Positions 56,452-64,000 of a stretch of DNA of 64,000 bases are shown piece by piece. Under the pieces are notes generated by a model that saw only the letters and a program-made list of their open reading frames with translations, ran no database searches and was not told the origin of the DNA. The position numbers and the translations under genes were made by a program. The stretch is taken from NCBI RefSeq assembly GCF_052324685.1, contig NC_135225.1, positions 7,833,834-7,897,833 of the forward strand, given 5' to 3'. Each line of letters opens with the position of its first letter. Positions within the stretch are counted from its first letter, which is position 1. Source of the stretch: Brachyhypopomus gauderio (Eukaryota; Chordata; Actinopteri; Gymnotiformes; Hypopomidae).

Positions 56452-59400
56452 CTATATCTGAATGATCCTAGTCTGGCACTGTGCAAACATTGCTCGCAAT
56501 TCACCCTCCTGAACTACATTGACAGCTTCTGGTTCTGGACTTTTCTGAACTTTCGCCACAGCAAAGTTAATACCTTGGGTGAGTCCTGCCTGGGTCATGC
56601 TAGCCACTTGGACCATGGAGCTCTTGATCTTAGCGAAGGGGGACACAACCCGACTTCCACTGCCGTCTGCTGGAGAAGGACCCAGGCTGTTTTCCACATG
56701 GGAACCAAAGCTTTTCTGTGAGCTACACGATGCTGTGGATCCTGGGGGCTGGACGGTCAGGAGGTTCCCCCCCGGGACTGAAGGCTCCACATCAAGCTGT
56801 GATGGACGAGGGAGCTGCTGTCGCTGCTGGGAGTTTGAAGGATCTGGCTTTGTAGAGGGTTCAGGATACTGGGATGCCTGTGGGTTTGATGGCGGCATTG
56901 GTTGTTCCTCAAACACCTCAATTGGCTTGGTCTGAGCATCCTGGACAAACTGGTGGCAGTAGGCATCGATAGGTGTGCCAAAATCAATCAAAATAGCTTC
57001 CTCTGCTTCCGAGGCTTCCTCCGGGGACTGGGCGTTTGGAGCATCTTCTGACAAAACGTCTCCTACCTTCTTCTCACAGCCTGTGATACGAATGACGGAG
57101 GGCACCACAAGCTCAACACTTCCAACAGACTGCGAGCGACTTCCACGTCGTGGCGCAGATGCCACAATGCCGCAACTAGGGAGCACATAGTCTATATTTT
57201 CCAGGGAGCCTGCATGCGGCTGTTCATCAGAGTTGTAAGAGTCCGAGTCGGAGGAAATCTCCAGATCCGAGTGGTCATCACAAAGATCTTTAATGCCTAC
57301 AGAGCCCTGGTTTCCATCAGCAGTCTCCAAACTGCTGTCTGATTTCCAGAGGTTTACCCGCAGGTTGGGCTTCAGGAAGTTCACCTTCACCTCTGGCCTG
57401 GAGAAGCTCCCAAGTTTACCAAGGGGCTTGAAGTTTCCAATATTTACATTGGTTTTTGTCTGCTTTACTTTCTGATTCAAGGATGAGAACTTGTTCATTA
57501 AGAAGCTTTTGCCTTGAGCTAATCCTGAGCCGAGGATTTGCTCAGTGGGTTTCCCTTGAATGCCCATAATGTCCTCATGCGGTTTGCTGTGCTTCCTGAG
57601 AAAGTGAAAATAAAAAATAATGTTTTAAGAGCGGTCTTACCTCACCTCCACCTGTGAGAGGATGTTGATATTTACATCCGTTTCTGACTTTACCACAGCA
57701 CTATTTTAAAGGCAGAAATCTGCTTACCTTTCCAGTTTCTTTTCTATTACTGTCAAGTCATATCCCATGGCTAGCTTTGTTATACGAAGCATTTCTGCTA
57801 TGCACTGCAGGGTGTCTGTAATATAATAAATTAAATACATATTTAATTAAATACATAAAATACATCTTGTTTTCCAAATACAATAATATATATATACATA
57901 GCATATACTTTGTCAAACAACAAAATAGTGTCGTCAAAGTTCTCATCTTGTACCTTTTCCATCATCCTCCGGGTTCCTTGTAACAGCCCTCAGGGTGTGG
58001 AAATAACCACTTGTGTCTCCATTTCTATAATGCAGTCGCATGCAGCAGTATTTAGGCTTGCCAAACAGAGTGGGCTCTGGGCCTTAAGACAAATACCACA
58101 TCACTGCAAGATCAGTACAGTGACCATGATGACCATGAGTTCATGTGATTCCATACAACAATCCTACAAGCCCCTACCTATTTCAATCTTTTCCAAACCT
58201 TCTAAACTGAGACGCTGGTACTGATTAACTTTATCGGCCTCTTCATCATAGCTTAAAAAGAAAAAATAAAAACATTAACAATATAAACAAATCATATAAT
58301 GTAAAGATTAACCACAGTCCTTAATTACCAAAGAAAAATGAAGCACTCACTAAGCAACATAGTATGCGCAGTTAGACAGCAGTAGCAGAACATCCACATC
58401 TCTGTGTGTCGCGTCAATCAGGCTGTGGAGGAACAAAAGGGGAAGTAACAAAAATAAGACGTGAAAACTAAATTACGATTTTTCTTTCATAAACTGTACA
58501 TTAGTGAAATCAAAATAGATTTTTGTAGTAAACACAGAAGCCTGGATATGTTGTAATATGTTTGTGTAAAAAAATTAATAAATCAGTTGAATGTGAATCT
58601 CACCCCATAGTATAGCATATACCATAAGAATAAAAAATTCTGAGCAACCAAACCAAGAGGTATACAAAGTTATGTAGCATTCCACATCTATAATCCCAAT
58701 TAGATACTCAAAGTATTTGAGAAAATACAACTCTCTCAACCAAAACAGTGGTTTAAATACAAATACTTGAGTTCAAGTTTTTCAGGGTCAGCCTTTGGAC
58801 AAACTTATTTGCAAATGAAAGATTTCACATCAATATTTTTGACCCATTTGTAAACAATCATCACCAGTGTGTTAATAAGTCTGATTAGAACAGTGACTTT
58901 TGTTATGGCATCTTCTATGGTTCAACAACCTTCTTCTTAACTCCTCGATTGTTGAAGTCTGTTGGGGCAAGAATGCAAAACGACGACAACCTTCCCTGAA
59001 CACTGCCTGAAAAAGGAAGTGTTTTGACTCGTTCTTACCTGGGGTCAACGTCAATGAGGGCCCAGCCACCATGGAACTTTTCGTCGTCTGGTAGCAGAAG
59101 CTGCATGTATGTCTGTAGCAGGAGGCCGACTTGTTCCTGCACTCCTTTCTGGCTCTCCTTCTCCTTCTCCTCGTGCTCCTTCTCTTTGCTAAAAATGGAG
59201 TACAGGTCCTCAGTCACAGGGAGGCCCATCATGAGATCTAAAGGGAATAGAAACAAGGGTGGAAAGGTTCAAATCAAGCATGGCTGAAAAGGCACAGTGT
59301 TCTTCAATTTATATATATATATTTGCGCCAGCATAGGTGTATTTTTATCCTCACCAATGACGGCCTGTCTGTACGCATCACGGAAGCGGTTCAAATAGTA

Positions 59401-61108
59401 GCGATTAGCAGAGTTCACACCATCTTTCATTACTCCAGCCAGTTTCCGCTCCCCTGTCCGTGTGAAGTCTCCCTATACATTCATTTTAACATGTGAATAC
59501 CACACAGATAAGATACCATTGCCTACTCATCACTGGTTTCATAATGGAACGAAAAGCAAATAACTGCTACTGTAAACTTTAACTCCATAAACATTTACTC
59601 CTAAAACATATTATTTTAATATAGTATAATAAAATGTAACCATTATCTTCAGGTAAATGTTACCTTCATATAAAAGGCAACAGTTGACTACTAAAATCAA
59701 ATTTACATAAAAAGATCAGGCAAATAAAGAAGGGCTTTGTTTTCAGATCTAGCCAAGAAGAAAAGTGCAACTGTCTTGGCAGACAACAGAGCTTTTGTGG
59801 CCAGGATTTAAAGCTTGTTTCACTTCCACAAATGATCTAAAATTTTCTTTAGCACATGTTCAAACAAGTGTGCTTCTTAGGTTTATATCTGATATACAAC
59901 AACCCTTGTTTATAATGAGCCAGAGTATTTTTGCCATACTCAACATACTCAACTTACAACAAAGTACAGAACGAGCTTAGGATAGGGGCCTTTACAGCAA
60001 AGTTGTAAGAGACATAAATGCATTTTTAGGCATGAACCAATTCATTTGAAACCAACCCATGACTACACAAAGACGTGCCAAAACTCATGGGACAGGAAAC
60101 AGTATCGTTTAGGACTCCCTCTAGACCAGGCAAAGTGCAGCAACTCAACAAGGAATTGCTTCCACAAATGGACGTAAGATGTCTCCAGAGATAAGAGCCA
60201 TGCCATCTGGATAGCAATCCACGACTTTGTGGTACTCGTAGTTGCAGGATCTCGGACGAGAATGGACCTCTCCACATGATCCAATAAATGCTCAACTGGG
60301 TTTATGTTGGGCGAACATACGAGCCACACAATTTGTCCGAACTCTTCAAAGTGCTCCTCAAACCAATTCTAGAGAAGTTGGAGCATCCATGAACAGTTAC
60401 AAATGGTCACCAAGCAGAGGAATTTAGCAGGCACTGTCTTGCTAACAACTGGGGTCCATAGCTTCACTCACTCTACCATCAGCCCAAAACAACTGATATC
60501 AAGTCTCACTGGCACATGCCACATGTTGCCAGTTTTCTAGGATACAATCAGCAACCGCGCAACACCAGATGAGGTGCTGTGTCTGGCATCGTGGTGTTAA
60601 GAGGCACTTTGGTGCATCTTCTGGTTCTATATTCTATGGAAGCTAAAGACTGCTGCATTGACCTGTGGGATATGTTGGTGGGGCGTCCTGCACTCAATGT
60701 GGACGTGATTTCCATCAGTATGTTCGCATGGACAATTCTGGCAAGGTGCCACCGGTCACCATCATTAAGCACTCGTGAGCAGCCACTGCGCTGTCCACTG
60801 TGGGTGGTAGTGCCTTCTGTGATGTATTCCTGGTACACACGTGACGCCGGTCGAGGAGTGTTAAGTGCCTGCACAGTTTCGTAAATGGAATGTCCCATCC
60901 ATCTGGCACCCACTAGCACGCCTCCTTCAAACTCCAGTAATTCACCTCGCCCTGTTATGAGCACGCTGGCCAGTGTTCAACCTCCCTCACAAGATAACAC
61001 CTCACAGCTTATAGGTGGGCTTTCCCAGAGGAAACACCACAATCCATTTACATACTGCTATCTCAGGATTAGGCATGTCAACGTGTGTTTGTGTATTTGT
61101 GTATTGTT

Positions 61109-61186
<78 letters not shown>

Positions 61187-63964
61187 CAAAAGTATTGGGA
61201 GACACCTATACATTACAGCAATAGATGCTTTAGTGACATCCAACTCAAAATCCATAGGCATTAATATGGAGTTGGTCACGTCTTCCACTCTTCTGGGAAG
61301 GCACTCTACAAGGTTGCGGAGTGTGTCTGTGGAACATTCATCCAGAAATTCATTTGTGAGGTCAGACAGAGATGCTGGACGAGATGGCCTGGCTTACGTT
61401 CTCTGTTATAGATCATCCCAAAGGTGTTCAATGAGGTCATAGCTCTTTGCGGGCCAGTTCTTCCACACCAAACTCACCCAACCATGCATTTATGAACCTT
61501 GCTTTGTGCACTGGGATGCAGCCATGAACATACATGAACGTGTGTGTGTGTGTGTGTGTGTATTGTATATATACTGCACAGCATTTTGTGTCTTTGGTGA
61601 GAATGACCTTTAGGGCAGCTGTGCCTGCATACTGCCGGCTGATGGTGTCACCGTTGTTAGCCCACATCATTTGGTAGATCCTGTAACATTTGAGGGGCAG
61701 TGGCTGTTCAGGGGGCATCACTCCCAATTTCTTCAGCTAAAAGGGAAGCCAAAAAAAGAAAAAAAAATACTTTAAACTAAGAAGCATCGAAATTCAGGAC
61801 AATCACCAGTATAACTCGTATAATTATAGTGGCCATTAATTTAAAGATTCACATAATGTTGGCAGCAGATTTCCAAACCTGCTTTTCCATGACTACACGG
61901 GCAATAGCAGCTTGTACTACGTTGGTGCGATCCAGGCAATCCATGCAGTTGACCCGGAAAATGCCGTCTTGTGTGCAGATGACTCCTGCTTGGTCCACCC
62001 TATTACACAAACACCAGGCTGCACATTATCTGCTTTCTGTTAAACACACAACGTATTAAAAACACTTCAGTTTTGCAAGACAAACATATGGTGGTTGTGC
62101 ACAGAGGATTTTAGGGTATTAAGCCAGAGCACTGACCAGCCCCATCGCATGTCTGTGATGATGTCAGAGATGGCATCAGTGAGCGTTTGCACATTCTCAA
62201 ACTTCATCCCCCGACTGAGAAAAGAGGAACCAAATTACCATCTGGTCATTTGTCTAAATAAAACCATTAAACGAGCCTTTCATCTGGAGACCATCTACAT
62301 CTGTTTCAAAATGCTCAATTTTACATTCACTAACCAAAGACATTACATTATGTGGTTAGAATCTGAATATTACTGTTGTCAGTAGATGTCAATACATCCA
62401 TATATTCTGCCATCATTTAGAATGGTAGGAGTCTTGATATCAATATTCATCTTAATGCAGAATGATAGAAGTTGAATTCAGTCATTTTATTAATTATATT
62501 GATCAAGTCTATTTCATTAGTCAGTGATGGCTAATCTGTTTGTTATACAGTTTTTTTCTTTCTTTTTGTATATGGTTTTATCAGAACCAACCAAAACACT
62601 GCAACATGTGGATCAACATAACATTCTGCTCACCAGTGCTCATGGAAGTCAAATGAGACATATGTTAAGTTAGGGTTGTTGTAGAGCAGCACTTGTTTAA
62701 GGTAAGCATCACCAATCACCTTCTCACGTCCAGTTTGGTCCACAAGATTAATGATGACCTACAGAAAACAATCGAAGCACAAAAAGGGTTAATTACATTG
62801 TTGGATTACATTATTGTAATTATGTAAAAAAAATTATGTGCAACACTCAAGTGTTCCCTCACAATAGAGTAAAAAAATTGTACTTAAAAGAAAGTTGCTT
62901 TACTCATCGTCTGTTACGTTACTATGCGATTTCAGAAGTGTTTAAAAAAAAAAAACAATGCTGTTACATTACATTTGCAACAGCACATGAAATTATTTTA
63001 CATCAGAATATCACAACACAGGATACAGTTAAGCTATTGCACCAAATCATACCTGCTTCTGATAAATCTTAAGTTGCTGATCGAAGTGCAGTGCAAAATA
63101 TGAAATGGTTTCTTTTTCGCCTGCAAAAGAATTAAGAGAAATAAATCATATACAAGGTTTTAAAAGTGACTTTACATTATTCTACAAATAATTTGTCCAC
63201 AGAAATGGCCATGCTCCATCACAATTCATGCAAATGTGAAAATTGAAAGTCTTCTATAATTGCCCGACAACGTCTTCACTAAACGTCCACTTCCTACCTT
63301 TCTCTAGACGTGGTCTGGGATTGTAGCGGTACCCAGCTTGGCTCCAAAACACAGGGACAGACCCTCGTGTCTGCACGAAGGATAGCGTGTGGCTGTGCAC
63401 ATGGATTAGCTGCTCTGTCTCCACATAGTTGGCCACGTTTCCGTCAGTGTCCGCTCCTCTGCGCTTGTAGCGCATGCCTTTGATGGGGAAAGCTCAGATT
63501 ACACCCGATCACCTTACAGTCCTATACGGACCCGGGATCATCAAGAACACCAGGTCTCAGCAACACACGCTTTCAACCCAAGAAACCTCATGTTTTACCA
63601 GGACGGTGGCGACTACGTCTGGAAATGAGAGCCACAGTGAAGCGCGGGTGGATGTCATCCACACAAGTGTGCTCCTGTAGTGGTGTCTCCGGGCTGCTCT
63701 TCTCCTCATCGGAGCTCTCCTTGTAGTTCACCACCAGTTCCTCCACTTGCACAAAGCCTTGGATTATGGGGATTACCCATAAGTCCACCTGGGGACCCTG
63801 AAAAATGGCCCATTCAAAGATTGAATTTCTCTTGTTTATGTCAAAGGATTGATTCATATGTTTAAAAAAGTAAATGCATTAAAAATCAACTTTAAACTAT
63901 TTTGCACCTGTAGATCAAGCAGGTCCTGTATCATGTGTTTGTTCCAGAAGAATCTGTCATCCAC
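56452..63964 (-). CDS. inpp5f: inositol polyphosphate-5-phosphatase F / Sac2 (C-terminal 926 codons)
   Basis: Minus-strand exons in order: 63964-63908, 63797-63599, 63477-63298, 63120-63053, 62758-62634, 62214-62137, 61999-61879, 61736-61608, 59472-59355, 59237-59039, 58422-58351, 58251-58178, 58082-57954, 57815-57728, 57595-56452 (TAG). All phases close, giving 926 residues; human is about 1130, so roughly the first 200 are right of the window. Sac2 removes the 4-phosphate of PI4P on endosomes and at endocytic sites. The Sac-domain catalytic CX5RT motif appears as CMDCLDRT (61947-61924). Conserved family stretches include [20 protein letters not shown] and the [17 protein letters not shown] part of the homology-Sac2 domain. 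The 1.1 kb last exon encodes a Ser/Pro-rich tail that ends with the conserved QCQTRIIQI. The intron 61607-59473 carries two decayed Tc1-like elements. Identity is certain. Confidence 0.95.
60020..61000 (-). mobile_element. decayed Tc1/mariner transposon
   Basis: The minus strand shows a degraded Tc1-like transposase. The N-terminal part (about 60960-60550) has the [16 protein letters not shown] helix-turn-helix pattern. The C-terminal part (about 60330-60060) has [18 protein letters not shown], the conserved region with the third catalytic acid in Tc1 proteins. The two parts lie in different frames and are broken, so this is a pseudogene. Clear terminal inverted repeats were not found, so the edges are approximate. 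Confidence 0.75.
61111..61182. repeat. (CA)n microsatellite between two Tc1 fragments
   Basis: About 72 bases of CA with one CATA interruption, immediately beside the Tc1-type terminal sequence at 61184. Confidence 0.95.
61183..61520 (-). mobile_element. 3' fragment of a second Tc1-like transposon
   Basis: The plus strand carries the Tc1-type end GGACAAAAGTATTGGGAGAC at about 61184-61203. The minus strand encodes the transposase C-terminus: [20 protein letters not shown], then, after frameshifts, IEHLWDDL and [13 protein letters not shown]. The sequence matches a different family from its neighbour. Only the last third of an element is present. It abuts a CA repeat on one side and TG repeats on the other. 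Confidence 0.8.
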
Positions 63965-64000
63965 CTGGAGAAGTAGAAAAATATAATCATTCAGGCAATT

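Noticed and set aside
60548-60964. possible host gene on the minus strand (138 codons)
   Set aside because: The pattern is the helix-turn-helix part of a Tc1 transposase and is broken downstream.

Overview
The window is nuclear DNA from a bony fish, almost certainly a teleost. It holds six intron-containing vertebrate genes with GT-AG splice sites, AT-rich introns, many (TG)n/(CA)n microsatellites, and typical fish mobile elements: a hAT MITE, decayed Tc1/mariner copies and a tRNA-derived SINE. I cannot name the species. I assembled the exons by hand from protein similarity known to me, splice-site consensus and phase continuity. In every gene the phases close exactly, which is strong internal support for the models.

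Layout, left to right. (1) 105-8252, + strand: the last eight coding exons of hgsnat, the lysosomal heparan-alpha-glucosaminide N-acetyltransferase; its 5' part lies left of the window. (2) 11532-30571, + strand: complete ret (GDNF-family receptor tyrosine kinase), 20 coding exons after a 10.6 kb first intron. It encodes 1116 aa in the long form and 1074 aa if translation runs through the exon 19 donor (RET51-like and RET9-like ends). (3) 32982-35902, + strand: complete csgalnact2 coding region, 538 aa. (4) 44029-37496, - strand: complete sec23ip, 971 aa. (5) 44977-52816, + strand: complete mcmbp, 629 aa, head-to-head with sec23ip across a CpG-rich bidirectional promoter of about 950 bp. One of its introns is a textbook U12-type AT-AC intron. 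(6) 63964-56452, - strand: the C-terminal 926 codons of inpp5f (Sac2 phosphoinositide 4-phosphatase); its N-terminus lies right of the window. csgalnact2/sec23ip and mcmbp/inpp5f are convergent, tail-to-tail pairs.

These genes are not one pathway. They serve lysosomal heparan sulfate degradation, neurotrophic receptor signalling, chondroitin sulfate chain initiation, COPII/ER export, MCM-complex control and endosomal PI4P turnover. In human, as I recall, the same genes lie in three blocks: HGSNAT on 8p, RET-CSGALNACT2 on 10q11 and INPP5F-MCMBP-SEC23IP on 10q26. The window therefore shows them joined.

I found no evidence of an undescribed multi-gene system. The most interesting items are the 151-bp AT-AC intron in mcmbp, a hAT MITE with a perfect 8-bp target duplication in ret intron 1, a 43-bp near-perfect palindrome in ret intron 17, TG-repeat tracts that serve as the pyrimidine tract of three 3' splice sites, long G/C homopolymers (36, 26 and 21 nt), and a tiny upstream ORF with an ideal Kozak context before mcmbp.
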